From: Roseburia sp.
Lineage (GTDB): Bacteria; Bacillota; Clostridia; Lachnospirales; Lachnospiraceae
Direction of reading: 5' to 3'
Assembly (NCBI GenBank): GCA_022771695.1
Contig: JALEKJ010000043.1
Span: 1-64,000, forward strand
Length of the DNA: 64,000 bases
In this document: positions 43,590 through 52,452 of the stretch, in pieces
Numbering within the stretch: position 1 is the first letter of the stretch
Layout: every line of letters starts with the position of its first letter
Notes under the pieces: model-generated
Seen by the model: the letters and a program-made list of their open reading frames with translations, nothing else
Databases searched by the model: none
What the model was told of the DNA's origin: nothing
Made by a program: the position numbers and the translations under genes

Positions 43590-44003
43590 ATGTTTTGTAA
43601 GAATTGTGGTCAGCAGTATGTAACGGATGAAGCTGTTATTTGCGTAAAATGTGGTGCGCAGAAAGGTGTGGGCGGTAATTATTGCCCGAATTGTGGACAG
43701 CCGACACCGCCGGGCAGTCAGGTGTGCCTGCACTGTGGGGTAGCGTTGAATGCTGGAAATTATGGAATGAAAGGCGGCAAATCAAAAGTAGCAGCGGGGC
43801 TGCTTGGAATTTTTCTGGGCTGCCTTGGGGTACATAACTTTTATCTCGGATATACCGGAAAAGCCGTTGCACAGCTTTTGATTACCTTATTAACCTGTGG
43901 TATTGGCTCTCCGATATCGGCAATATGGGCATTTATTGAGGGAATTATGATTTTGTCCGGCAGCATCAGTACAGATGCCGATGGCAGATTGTTGAGCGAT
44001 TAA
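43590..44003 (+). CDS. Zinc-ribbon and TM2 domain protein
   Basis: The function is unknown. The 137-residue product has two adjacent zinc ribbons (CKNCGQQ...CVKCGAQ and CPNCGQP...CLHCGVA) in the first 55 residues. A TM2 domain follows (about 65-130) with GIFLGCLGVHNFYLGYTGKA between two transmembrane helices. ATG 43590 is supported by GGAGGAG (43577-43583). The stop is only 4 nt from the end of the convergent MFS gene, with no clear terminator between them. Confidence 0.9.
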   Translation: MFCKNCGQQYVTDEAVICVKCGAQKGVGGNYCPNCGQPTPPGSQVCLHCGVALNAGNYGMKGGKSKVAAGLLGIFLGCLGVHNFYLGYTGKAVAQLLITLLTCGIGSPISAIWAFIEGIMILSGSISTDADGRLLSD

Positions 44004-44007
44004 TATG

Positions 44008-45228
44008 TTAGTTGAGGGTGTGCTTTTTGCGGGTGCTGCAGGAAAAGAGCAACAGCACCGCACCGCCGGCTGCCAGTATAAAACCGGTAATCAGTAGCGG
44101 TGTGATACCGGCATAGTCGAGCAGAAAACCGCCGAGCAGACTTCCGATAACTCCGCCTAAGGTGTTCGTGGCAGTCATAACAGCCTGTCCTTTGAACTTG
44201 TCTGAGGCTTCCATGGTTTCATTCACATAGTAGACGGAAGCCGGAATATAGAGTGCAAAGGCACCCATCTGAAAAACTTGGGCAAGATAGAATTGTGTAA
44301 CAGTTCCTGCCAACAGATAGGTAATCGCCTTGACTGCAAAAAAGAATCCGGAAAGAATCAATAGCTGGTTACTGCGAAAATATTTCAGAAGCTTTGAAAA
44401 AATTAACATGGTAGGGAGTTCGCAGATTGCTGCAATCGAGAGAGCTGTTCCCATGTTTGCGGAGTTGCCACCTAGCGATTGTACGATTTGTATTAGGTAG
44501 TTGTTTGTCATATTATGGAATGTAAAGAGCAGTGTGACGCCAAGCAGAGCGACCGTAAAGCGCTTATACCGGGTGAAAAAATGCCATAGAGACTCATTGA
44601 CGGTAGTGCCCGCAGATATTTCAGATGCGGCATGGCAGGCACTGTTTTCTGCCTTAAGAACAGGCATAGACAGCAGTGCAAAAACAATGAGTGCAAGGAA
44701 GAGCAGACCGATAAGAATGATTACGTTTGCACTTTTGCGCTCAATAAGATATCCAAGTGCGGATGAAGTGGCAGCATAAGAAATGGAGCCAACTCCGCGT
44801 GCAATCCCGAAATCAACAGAGATACCGTGATTTACATAGTAGATACTAACCGAATTCACAAGTGGCTGGGTTACCTGCAAAAAGGTATCCGTTAGCAGAA
44901 AACAGGCAGCAATTCCCAAAAAAATGTTTGGAAGAAGGTAAACTAATACAAAGAAAAATGCTGTAACAGCACTTAAAAGGGCAGTCAGTTTTTGCAAAGA
45001 AATCCTCTTAGAGGAGTCTGCAATACCGGCAAAGACAGGTTGCAGAATGACGCCGAGTATGTTGCCTAGCGCGACGGTGACACCAATCTGCGAGCTGCTA
45101 AAGCCCTTGGCGAGTAGCAGAACCGTTGAAAATGCATAGATGGCACAGAACGATGCCCAATAAGAGCCCTGTAAAACGCAATATTGTAAGGTGAGTAACC
45201 GAGTGTTGATTTTCTGGGATGAATTCAT
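44008..45228 (-). CDS. Major facilitator superfamily transporter
   Basis: A 406-residue, 12-helix transporter of unknown substrate. The N-terminal half carries GFSSSQIGVTVALGNILGVI and QPVFAGIADSSKRISLQKL, similar to the MFS loop 2-3 motif in LacY/nucleoside-permease-like members. The start ATG is at 45228 with AAAGGA upstream; a longer frame to 45462 runs through the divergent ilvN promoter and is rejected. Confidence 0.88.
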   Translation of the reverse strand: MNSSQKINTRLLTLQYCVLQGSYWASFCAIYAFSTVLLLAKGFSSSQIGVTVALGNILGVILQPVFAGIADSSKRISLQKLTALLSAVTAFFFVLVYLLPNIFLGIAACFLLTDTFLQVTQPLVNSVSIYYVNHGISVDFGIARGVGSISYAATSSALGYLIERKSANVIILIGLLFLALIVFALLSMPVLKAENSACHAASEISAGTTVNESLWHFFTRYKRFTVALLGVTLLFTFHNMTNNYLIQIVQSLGGNSANMGTALSIAAICELPTMLIFSKLLKYFRSNQLLILSGFFFAVKAITYLLAGTVTQFYLAQVFQMGAFALYIPASVYYVNETMEASDKFKGQAVMTATNTLGGVIGSLLGGFLLDYAGITPLLITGFILAAGGAVLLLFSCSTRKKHTLN

Positions 45229-45309
45229 AAAAACAATCCTTTCTGTAAAAATATCTATGCTTAGTTTAAAGGATAAGGTATCAGAAAGCAAGAGCAGGCA
45301 AGTTATTTT

Positions 45310-45338
45310 GGGTATTCCTAATAGGTATACCCTTTTTT
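45310..45338 (+). promoter_or_regulatory. Palindromic element between the MFS and ilvN genes
   Basis: GGGTAT-T-CCTA-A-TAGG-T-ATACCC (45310-45332) is a near-perfect palindrome followed by TTTTTT. It lies 11 bp upstream of the ilvN -35 box. It could be an operator for the divergent pair or a terminator shielding ilvN; the sequence does not decide. Confidence 0.6.
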
Positions 45339-45349
45339 GTTTCTGATTA

Positions 45350-45378
45350 TTGACAAAAAAATCTGACATTGCTATTAT
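45350..45378 (+). promoter_or_regulatory. Promoter of ilvN-ilvC
   Basis: TTGACA (45350-45355), a 17-nt spacer and TATTAT (45373-45378). Confidence 0.85.
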
Positions 45379-45424
45379 CAATGTTAAGTGTGATGTGTAA
45401 TTATGAAATAAGGAAGGTTCTTGT

Positions 45425-45949
45425 ATGAGAAAACAGGTATTATCGCTTTTAGTTGAGAACAATCCGGGGGTTACAAGTCATATTTCCGGGCTGTTCAGCC
45501 GAAGAGGTTATAATATCGACAGCTTTTCTTCCGGAGTGACAGCGGACCCCAGATATACCAGGATTACGATTGTGGCAAGCGGAGATGAGCACATATTAGA
45601 ACAGATTGAAAAGCAGCTCGCAAAGTTGGAAGATGTCGTGGATATCAAGAAGTTAGAACCCGGCTCTTCTGTGACGAGGGAGTTGATTTTAGTTAAGATT
45701 CGTGCCAAGGACACCGAACGTCAGCCTATTATCAATGTTACGGAGATATTCCATGGCAAGATTGTAGATGTTACGCACGATTCCATGGTCATTGAATTAA
45801 CCGGACAGCAGGATAAGCTGGATGCTTTCTTGGATTTGGTTCAGGGATATGAGATACTGGAATTGGCACGGACCGGGATCACAGGACTGTCGCGAGGCTG
45901 CGCCGATGTGAAGATTTTTGATGAGAACGGACACCTGCAAAGTTTGTAG
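45425..45949 (+). CDS. ilvN: Acetolactate synthase small (regulatory) subunit
   Basis: Regulatory subunit of acetohydroxyacid synthase, giving valine feedback in branched-chain amino acid synthesis. The 174-residue protein has an N-terminal ACT domain (LLVENNPGVTSHISGLFSRR) and the C-terminal IlvN/IlvH domain with ELILVKIRAKDTERQPI and ARTGITGLSRG. No catalytic ilvB gene lies next to it, so that subunit must be elsewhere. Confidence 0.95.
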   Translation: MRKQVLSLLVENNPGVTSHISGLFSRRGYNIDSFSSGVTADPRYTRITIVASGDEHILEQIEKQLAKLEDVVDIKKLEPGSSVTRELILVKIRAKDTERQPIINVTEIFHGKIVDVTHDSMVIELTGQQDKLDAFLDLVQGYEILELARTGITGLSRGCADVKIFDENGHLQSL

Positions 45950-47017
<1,068 letters not shown>

Positions 47018-47038
47018 AGACATGAAAATGATAATTGG

Positions 47039-47075
47039 AAGTCAACGTAAAGATTATTTTGCGTTGACTTTCTTT
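47039..47075 (+). terminator. Terminator of ilvN-ilvC
   Basis: AAGTCAACGTAAA (47039-47051) pairs with TTTTGCGTTGACTT (47057-47070), including one wobble, followed by TCTTTTT. Confidence 0.88.
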
Positions 47076-47081
47076 TTGATT

Positions 47082-47133
47082 AAGGTGTATTTAAACTGCT
47101 ACAAAGATTTGCGCGACAGATTAAATACACCTT
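47082..47133. repeat. 13-bp inverted repeat, terminator for the XRE gene
   Basis: AAGGTGTATTTAA (47082-47094) and TTAAATACACCTT (47121-47133) are perfectly complementary around a 26-nt loop. It lies just past the end of the minus-strand HTH gene and is A/T-rich on both sides. It probably terminates that gene and marks the left edge of the AT-rich islet. Confidence 0.65.
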
Positions 47134-47137
47134 GTTT

Positions 47138-47395
47138 TTATTTATTAGCTGTTTGACCATTTATAAGATAGTCACAACTTACACCAAATATATTTGCTAG
47201 AGCCTGAATTTCTATATCTGTAACGTAGCGCTTGTTTGTTTCAATGCGTGTAATGACATTTTTGTCCATATCATAACCTGCTAATTGCAGCTTCTGTGAC
47301 AGCTCTCTCTGCGAGAGATGTTGAGTGGCTCTGAGGGCAATGAGTCGCTTGCCAATTAAGTTTTTCTCACCTGACGTCGTGCGTGGCTTGGGCAT
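47138..47395 (-). CDS. XRE-family HTH regulator
   Basis: An 85-residue Cro/CI-type DNA-binding protein with an HTH from about residue 13 to 75 (LIALRATQHLSQRELSQKL, then VITRIETNKRYVTDIEI and LANIFGVSCDYLING). GAGGAGG precedes its ATG. It is divergent from a membrane protein gene. Two identical inverted 18-bp sites in the gap suggest it represses both directions. Confidence 0.92.
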   Translation of the reverse strand: MPKPRTTSGEKNLIGKRLIALRATQHLSQRELSQKLQLAGYDMDKNVITRIETNKRYVTDIEIQALANIFGVSCDYLINGQTANK

Positions 47396-47416
47396 AATAG
47401 ACCTCCTCAGTTATAT

Positions 47417-47487
47417 TGTCTCACTTTTACAACTTTCATTGATTTTACATGAGATTATCTATATAATAGGTTGTAAAAGTGAGACAA
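47417..47487. promoter_or_regulatory. Two identical inverted 18-bp operator candidates in a divergent promoter region
   Basis: TTGTCTCACTTTTACAAC (47417-47434) is the exact reverse complement of GTTGTAAAAGTGAGACAA (47470-47487). Each site lies immediately downstream of the -10 region of one of the two divergent promoters, over the transcription start. It is the expected target of the adjacent XRE protein. Confidence 0.85.
47440..47467 (+). promoter_or_regulatory. Promoter of the islet membrane-protein genes
   Basis: TTGATT (47440-47445), a 16-nt spacer and TATAAT (47462-47467), ending 2 nt before the 18-bp operator copy at 47470. Confidence 0.75.
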
Positions 47488-47540
47488 AAAGAAATTACCA
47501 AGTCTACAATATACAAATGATAGGGAGAGGAATAGGTGAT

Positions 47541-47882
47541 ATGAAAGATTTATTTATGGAGATAACATTAGTTGTATCAATAATTTTTGCAATTATGATT
47601 TGGATTTCGTATCATAAGCATTTTTTTGTTTTTTATTTCAATTTTGCACATGGTATTGTTACAGAAATTTTTGTTTCACTGATATGTGGAGTGATGATTA
47701 CATGTGTAACATTTGTTTTTTGGCCAATTGTTGTACTTGTAATAGGATTATTTGCTTTTATAAATGTAAAGAAAACAACCGATGAAAAGAAAAAGAAAAT
47801 CCTAATTATTTTTGCAGCTATTTCTTGTATTATAGTTGCAATTTTAGGAATTTGTTCATGGATATTGCCGTCTTATTATTAA
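47541..47882 (+). CDS. Hypothetical three-helix membrane protein
   Basis: Not recognised. The 113-residue product from ATG 47541 (GGGAGAGG upstream) has three hydrophobic helices, about 5-22, 33-75 (long, likely two passes) and 90-108, with a Lys-rich cytoplasmic loop (TTDEKKKK). The base composition is much more AT-rich than the flanking amino acid genes. A longer frame starting at 47325 crosses the XRE gene and the operators and is rejected. Confidence 0.7.
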   Translation: MKDLFMEITLVVSIIFAIMIWISYHKHFFVFYFNFAHGIVTEIFVSLICGVMITCVTFVFWPIVVLVIGLFAFINVKKTTDEKKKKILIIFAAISCIIVAILGICSWILPSYY

Positions 47883-47960
47883 GAGAATTAATAAAGAGGA
47901 TAAAAAATATTATGCAACAAAATCCTCAAAAAAATTCTGATGATTTTTTGGAGAGTGATT

Positions 47961-48665
47961 ATGAATAATCATGATATAAATGTAGGAATAAAAAGAATTG
48001 CTGAAACTAAATTTGGCAAAATATTGTCAATTTTTGCAAAAGGAATAGTGTATTTGTTTGTAGCATTTACTATTCTTTTCCTTATTTTTGCAATTCTATA
48101 TCTCACAAATGTTACCATTATATATGAGGAGAAATATCCTCTTTCAGATAGTGTTCAAAAAATTTTATTTGGAATGAGCGATGCGTCTTCAAAGTACAAT
48201 ATTGTCGATTTTTCCGCATTATTTATTGCCTTTTTTATATGGCTAGGCCTAATTATTGGAGTAGGTATTCCTATATTATATGTAAAGTATATAAAAAGCC
48301 ATTCTGAGGAATTGGAATATCAACCACGCAATTATTTGATGTACTTATTGTTGATAGTAGAAGCGGTGGTGTATTCATTTGGATATTACAAATTTTGGGG
48401 AATGTCAGTTGCGTGGGGTTATATTCTTATTAGATTTATTTTTGCGATTTTAATTTTCTTTGTAGCAAATGTTGGAATCAAACTATTTGTAATCGGATAT
48501 AATCCATTATTAGCCATTGTTTTGAATGTTTTGTCAATTTCATGTTTATCATTTGCATTTATGTTTGCTTTTTATAGGTTTATTGTTATTCCAGTTGTAA
48601 TTGTTGTTATTGATGCAATAATTAAAGGAATAACCGATAGTAGCATTATCTTTTTCTGGATATAA
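47961..48665 (+). CDS. Hypothetical multi-pass membrane protein
   Basis: Not recognised. The 234-residue product (ATG 47961 after TGGAGAGTG) has about six transmembrane helices, roughly 25-48, 85-108, 128-145, 150-172, 175-195 and 200-225, with few charged residues outside the N-terminus and one loop. Strongly AT-rich, like its neighbours. Probably co-transcribed with the preceding 113-residue membrane protein (78 nt gap). Confidence 0.75.
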   Translation: MNNHDINVGIKRIAETKFGKILSIFAKGIVYLFVAFTILFLIFAILYLTNVTIIYEEKYPLSDSVQKILFGMSDASSKYNIVDFSALFIAFFIWLGLIIGVGIPILYVKYIKSHSEELEYQPRNYLMYLLLIVEAVVYSFGYYKFWGMSVAWGYILIRFIFAILIFFVANVGIKLFVIGYNPLLAIVLNVLSISCLSFAFMFAFYRFIVIPVVIVVIDAIIKGITDSSIIFFWI

Positions 48666-48697
48666 AAGAATATGTGTTAAAACGTTTGGCGGTATAT

Positions 48698-48752
48698 GAA
48701 AAAATTAATATATAATAAGGTTAAAATATATGCATGAGAAAAAATTAATATA
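48698..48752 (+). repeat. Direct repeat upstream of the lipoprotein gene
   Basis: GAAAAAATTAATATA occurs at 48698-48712 and again at 48738-48752, a spacing of 40 bp. The first copy runs into TATAAT (48711-48716), a possible -10 for the lipoprotein gene. Confidence 0.55.
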
Positions 48753-48771
48753 AAAGGATAGGATAAATGTT

Positions 48772-49485
48772 ATGAAGAGAAAGATATATGCCATTTTGAT
48801 TATTGTATGCGTATTATTTATAGCTGGATGTGGAGCAACAGATACAATAAAAGAAAAAGGGACAGAGATTTTAGGTGACGAGGAGTATATAGAAACCGAA
48901 GATACTGAGACAATAGTTATATTTGAAGAAATGCAAGAATCTGAAAAAGAAGAGGATATTGATTGGGTAGAGTATTATCAGGACATCCTTGCAAATTATA
49001 CGTCTGAGTATGTAAATCAGATAATTATCGGTGATTTTAAAGGGGATGGAATGACGCAAGCATTTATTATTACGACTCCTCAACCAATAGATATTGATGC
49101 TGATTACATAGAAACATATTTTTGCGCTTCAAGTTTGTGGTATTTAGATGGGGGAATGTGTCAAAATGTGTATTTGGATTCAGATAAGTATTCGGTGATA
49201 TGTGAATCCGGCTATGTTCAGAATAAAATGATTATTGCAATTGGAACCCTTACAGCTTGGGTTCCTGAACAAAATTATGACAGTACAATTTGGTATGTTT
49301 CTGAAGGAAGTCCTGCATGTGCAGGTCAAATGGCACGTGTTGTGGGTATTGAGGACGGATATTTATGTACTTTTTTTAAAACATATGGCGAGGATGAAGA
49401 GGGAGAATATAGAGCACAATTTGAATATACAAGATATTCGTTTGACAATGGAACAATATCATATGTGGATTCATATGTTGAATAG
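48772..49485 (+). CDS. Hypothetical lipoprotein
   Basis: The 237-residue product has a lipoprotein signal peptide with lipobox LFIAGC (Cys at about residue 20), a Glu/Thr-rich linker (about 30-65), and an extracytoplasmic domain starting with IIIGDFKGDGMTQAFIIT, which resembles an FG-GAP/VCBS-like calcium-binding loop. No named family. It is the last gene of the AT-rich islet, upstream of the leuS T-box. Confidence 0.8.
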   Translation: MKRKIYAILIIVCVLFIAGCGATDTIKEKGTEILGDEEYIETEDTETIVIFEEMQESEKEEDIDWVEYYQDILANYTSEYVNQIIIGDFKGDGMTQAFIITTPQPIDIDADYIETYFCASSLWYLDGGMCQNVYLDSDKYSVICESGYVQNKMIIAIGTLTAWVPEQNYDSTIWYVSEGSPACAGQMARVVGIEDGYLCTFFKTYGEDEEGEYRAQFEYTRYSFDNGTISYVDSYVE

Positions 49486-49584
49486 ATACGATAATGTATT
49501 GTCTGTTACTTGTAAGGTATTTGAGTATTAACACTCTGTCAATAGAATAAAAGGAAATTTTAGTGAACATAAAATAAAATCCGG

Positions 49585-49612
49585 TTGACAAATGCGTTCC
49601 ATATGTTAAAAT
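49585..49612 (+). promoter_or_regulatory. Promoter of the leuS T-box transcript
   Basis: TTGACA (49585-49590), a 16-nt spacer and TAAAAT (49607-49612) with an extended -10 TGT. Confidence 0.75.
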
Positions 49613-49660
49613 AAATCATGTTGTAGGATAAAATACATCATATCTTATGTGTTTTATAGG

Positions 49661-49967
49661 ATAAAGCAGACAATGATGAGGAGTATTAAGAACCGTATGT
49701 TTTCAGAGAACTGCCGGTTGGTGTGAGGCAGTAACAGAAGTTCCCAACTCGCCTTTGAGTCCCCGGATTGAACCGGACAGTGATACTGTTTGTAAAGTAG
49801 GTTTGGGCGTGCCGTCCGCGTTAAGGACTATGAGTGCGTATCGCAGAGGATAGACGCTGCTATGAGGCGGTGTTTAACGGACTGCAGATACGAAGTAGAG
49901 TGGTACCACGGAGAGTGAAACTTCTTCGTCTCTATTGGATTTGTCCAAAGGAGACGGAGATTTTTTT
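49661..49967 (+). ncRNA. T-box riboswitch of leuS (leucine specifier CTC)
   Basis: The region between 49486 and leuS holds no gene but a complete T-box leader. Stem I shows the k-turn GATGAGGAG (about 49675-49684) and the apical part AGAGAACTGCCGGTTGGTG (about 49706-49724). The specifier loop reads CAACTCGCC, giving CTC (49748-49750) for leucine. The invariant T-box AGTAGAGTGGTACCACGG (49894-49911) contains TGGT, which pairs with the ACCA end of uncharged tRNA-Leu. A terminator follows at 49923-49967. Uncharged tRNA-Leu should therefore allow read-through into leuS. Confidence 0.96.
49923..49967 (+). terminator. T-box terminator of leuS
   Basis: TCTTCGTCTC pairs with GAGACGGAGA (49951-49960), with the inner TTGGA/TCCAA helix (49935-49939 with 49944-49948), followed by seven T. 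Confidence 0.93.
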
Positions 49968-50028
49968 GTGCACAGATGCGCAGCTTCACAAGGAATATTA
50001 AAATGATAAGAAAATGAGGAGAGAGAAG

Positions 50029-52443
50029 ATGTCAGAACTTTACAATCACAAGGTCATTGAGAAAAAATGGCAGAAATATTGGGAGGAGCACGAGACATTT
50101 AAGACAGATGTCTGGGATTTCAGTAAGCCGAAATATTATGTGCTGGATATGTTCCCATATCCGTCAGGTGTCGGTCTTCATGCAGGACATCCGGAAGGGT
50201 ATACCGCTACCGATATCATGTCAAGAATGAAGCGCATGCAGGGATACAATGTCCTTCATCCGATGGGCTATGACTCCTTCGGACTTCCTGCAGAGCAGTA
50301 TGCGGTGACAACCGGAAATCATCCAAATGGATTTACACAGGAGAATATCAAGACCTTCTCGAAGCAGTTGAAAGAATTGGGCTTTGACTACGATTGGTCA
50401 AAAATGATTGCAACTTCCGATCCAAAGTTCTACAAATGGACACAGTGGATTTTCAAACAGTTGTACGAAGCAGGTTATGCAAAATATATCGATATGCCGG
50501 TAAACTGGTGTGAAGAGCTGGGAACAGTGCTCTCCAACGATGAGGTCATCGACGGAAAATCCGAGCGCGGCGGCTATCCGGTTGTCCGAAAGAACATGAA
50601 GCAGTGGGTCATTGATCAGCCTGCATTTGCAGAGAAATTGCTAGAAGGGCTTGACGAGATTGACTGGCCGGAATCTACCAAAGAGATTCAGCGAAACTGG
50701 ATTGGAAAGAGCACCGGTGTCGAGGTTGATTTCCAGATTGTCGGCGGTGGTTCTTTCTCCATCTTTACGACCTGTATTGAGACCATTTACGGTATTACGT
50801 TCATGGTACTTGCCCCGGACGGAGAGATTGTCAAGGGACTGATGGACCGCGTTGAGAATAAGGAAGAAGTTCAGGCATACATTGATGAGACATTAAAGAA
50901 GAACGATATGGACCGTACAGAACTCAATAAGACAAAGTCTGGGTGTATGTTAAAGGGCTTATACGCAATTAATCCGGTAAACGGAAAGGAAGTACCTCTT
51001 TTTATCGGTGATTTCGTGCTTGCAAGCTATGGAACAGGTGCGGTTATGGCGGTTCCGAGCCATGACCAGCGTGACTTTGAATACGCTGAGGCTCATCATA
51101 TCGATATGATTCAGGTTATTGACGGTTCAGATGTATCCGAGCATGCATTTGAGAAGCAGGACTATCTTGGCAAGGGATGCAAGCTCATCAATTCGGAAGA
51201 GTTTACCGGGCTTACCGTAGAGGAGGCAAAAGAGGCAATCACGGTGAAACTCGAGAAGCAGGGTGTGGCAAGAAGAAAAGTCAACTATCACTTCCGTGAG
51301 TGGATTTTTGCGCGTCAGAGATATTGGGGCGAGCCGGTTCCGTGTGTATACAAGGAGGATGGCGAAATTTACTTCCTCCCGGATGAGGAACTTCCGTTGA
51401 TTCTGCCGGAACTTGAGGACTATAAGGGCAAAAATGGCAAGGCACCTCTGGAAAATGCGGTTGAGTGGAAGCAGTATGACAAAAATGGCATCAAGGGTGT
51501 TCGTGAGACCTCCACAATGCCTGGGTCTGCGGGCTCTTCCTGGTATTATATGAGATACATTGATCCGGATAACGAGGAAGAATTTGCCAATCAGGAGCTC
51601 TTAAAGCACTGGCTTCCGGTTGATTTGTATGTCGGAGGACCGGAGCATGCGGTAGGACATCTGATGTATTCCCGTATCTGGAATCGTTTCCTGTATGACA
51701 AGGGCTTGTCACCGGTCAAAGAACCATTCAAGAAACTGGTTCATCAGGGTATGATTTTGGGCGAAAACGGAATCAAGATGGGCAAACGTTTCCCGGAATT
51801 TGTGGTAAATCCGAGCGATGTTGTGGAGGAATACGGTGCCGATACACTGCGACTTTACGAGATGTTCATGGGACCGCTTGAGGTGTCCAAACCGTGGAAT
51901 TCCAACGGTGTTCAGGGCGCAAAGAAATTCATTACAAGAGTATGGACATTCTTTACGAATCCGGACAACATCGTGGAGGAGGATGATGGTACCCTCACGA
52001 AGGTATATCACCAGACCGTCAAGAAAGTGACAAGCGATTTTGAACAGCTTGGATTCAATACGGCAATCAGCCAGATGATGATTTTTGTGAATGAAGTGTA
52101 TAAGGCAGGCAAATGCCCGAGAGAGTACGCAGAAGGGCTGATTAAGATGCTTTCCTGCATCTGTCCGCATGTCGGCGAGGAAATGTGGGAGAAGTTAGGG
52201 CACACGGATACCATTGCATTCGAGAGCTGGCCAACGTTCGACGAGGCGAAGACCATTGAGGATACCATTGAAATCGCCGTTCAGATTAACGGAAAGACGA
52301 AGGGAACCTTGGCAATCGGCAGAGATGATGCAAAGGATGATGTCATTGCAAGAGCAAAGGAAGTCATTGCAGATAAGCTGACCGGCACGATTGTAAAAGA
52401 AATCTATGTGCCGGGAAGAATTGTCAATATCGTAATGAAATAG
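50029..52443 (+). CDS. leuS: Leucyl-tRNA synthetase
   Basis: Charges tRNA-Leu. The 804-residue class I synthetase has the HIGH-type motif in FPYPSGVGLHAGHPEGYT, the CP1 editing domain (about 220-420) with GTGAVMAVPSHDQRDFEYA including its editing aspartate, and the anticodon-binding C-terminus. The KMSKS loop is atypical, reading GIKMGKRFPEFVV. ATG 50029 with GAGGAG at 7 nt is preferred to ATG 50014. It is controlled by the upstream T-box. Confidence 0.97.
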   Translation: MSELYNHKVIEKKWQKYWEEHETFKTDVWDFSKPKYYVLDMFPYPSGVGLHAGHPEGYTATDIMSRMKRMQGYNVLHPMGYDSFGLPAEQYAVTTGNHPNGFTQENIKTFSKQLKELGFDYDWSKMIATSDPKFYKWTQWIFKQLYEAGYAKYIDMPVNWCEELGTVLSNDEVIDGKSERGGYPVVRKNMKQWVIDQPAFAEKLLEGLDEIDWPESTKEIQRNWIGKSTGVEVDFQIVGGGSFSIFTTCIETIYGITFMVLAPDGEIVKGLMDRVENKEEVQAYIDETLKKNDMDRTELNKTKSGCMLKGLYAINPVNGKEVPLFIGDFVLASYGTGAVMAVPSHDQRDFEYAEAHHIDMIQVIDGSDVSEHAFEKQDYLGKGCKLINSEEFTGLTVEEAKEAITVKLEKQGVARRKVNYHFREWIFARQRYWGEPVPCVYKEDGEIYFLPDEELPLILPELEDYKGKNGKAPLENAVEWKQYDKNGIKGVRETSTMPGSAGSSWYYMRYIDPDNEEEFANQELLKHWLPVDLYVGGPEHAVGHLMYSRIWNRFLYDKGLSPVKEPFKKLVHQGMILGENGIKMGKRFPEFVVNPSDVVEEYGADTLRLYEMFMGPLEVSKPWNSNGVQGAKKFITRVWTFFTNPDNIVEEDDGTLTKVYHQTVKKVTSDFEQLGFNTAISQMMIFVNEVYKAGKCPREYAEGLIKMLSCICPHVGEEMWEKLGHTDTIAFESWPTFDEAKTIEDTIEIAVQINGKTKGTLAIGRDDAKDDVIARAKEVIADKLTGTIVKEIYVPGRIVNIVMK

Positions 52444-52452
52444 GAAAGAAAA

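Noticed and set aside
45229-45462. N-terminal extension of the MFS transporter
   Set aside because: It would run across the ilvN promoter and the palindrome; the family start and AAAGGA site fit 45228.
47325-47540. N-terminal extension of the first islet membrane protein
   Set aside because: The extended frame runs antisense through the XRE gene and across both operators and the promoter; ATG 47541 has a proper ribosome site.
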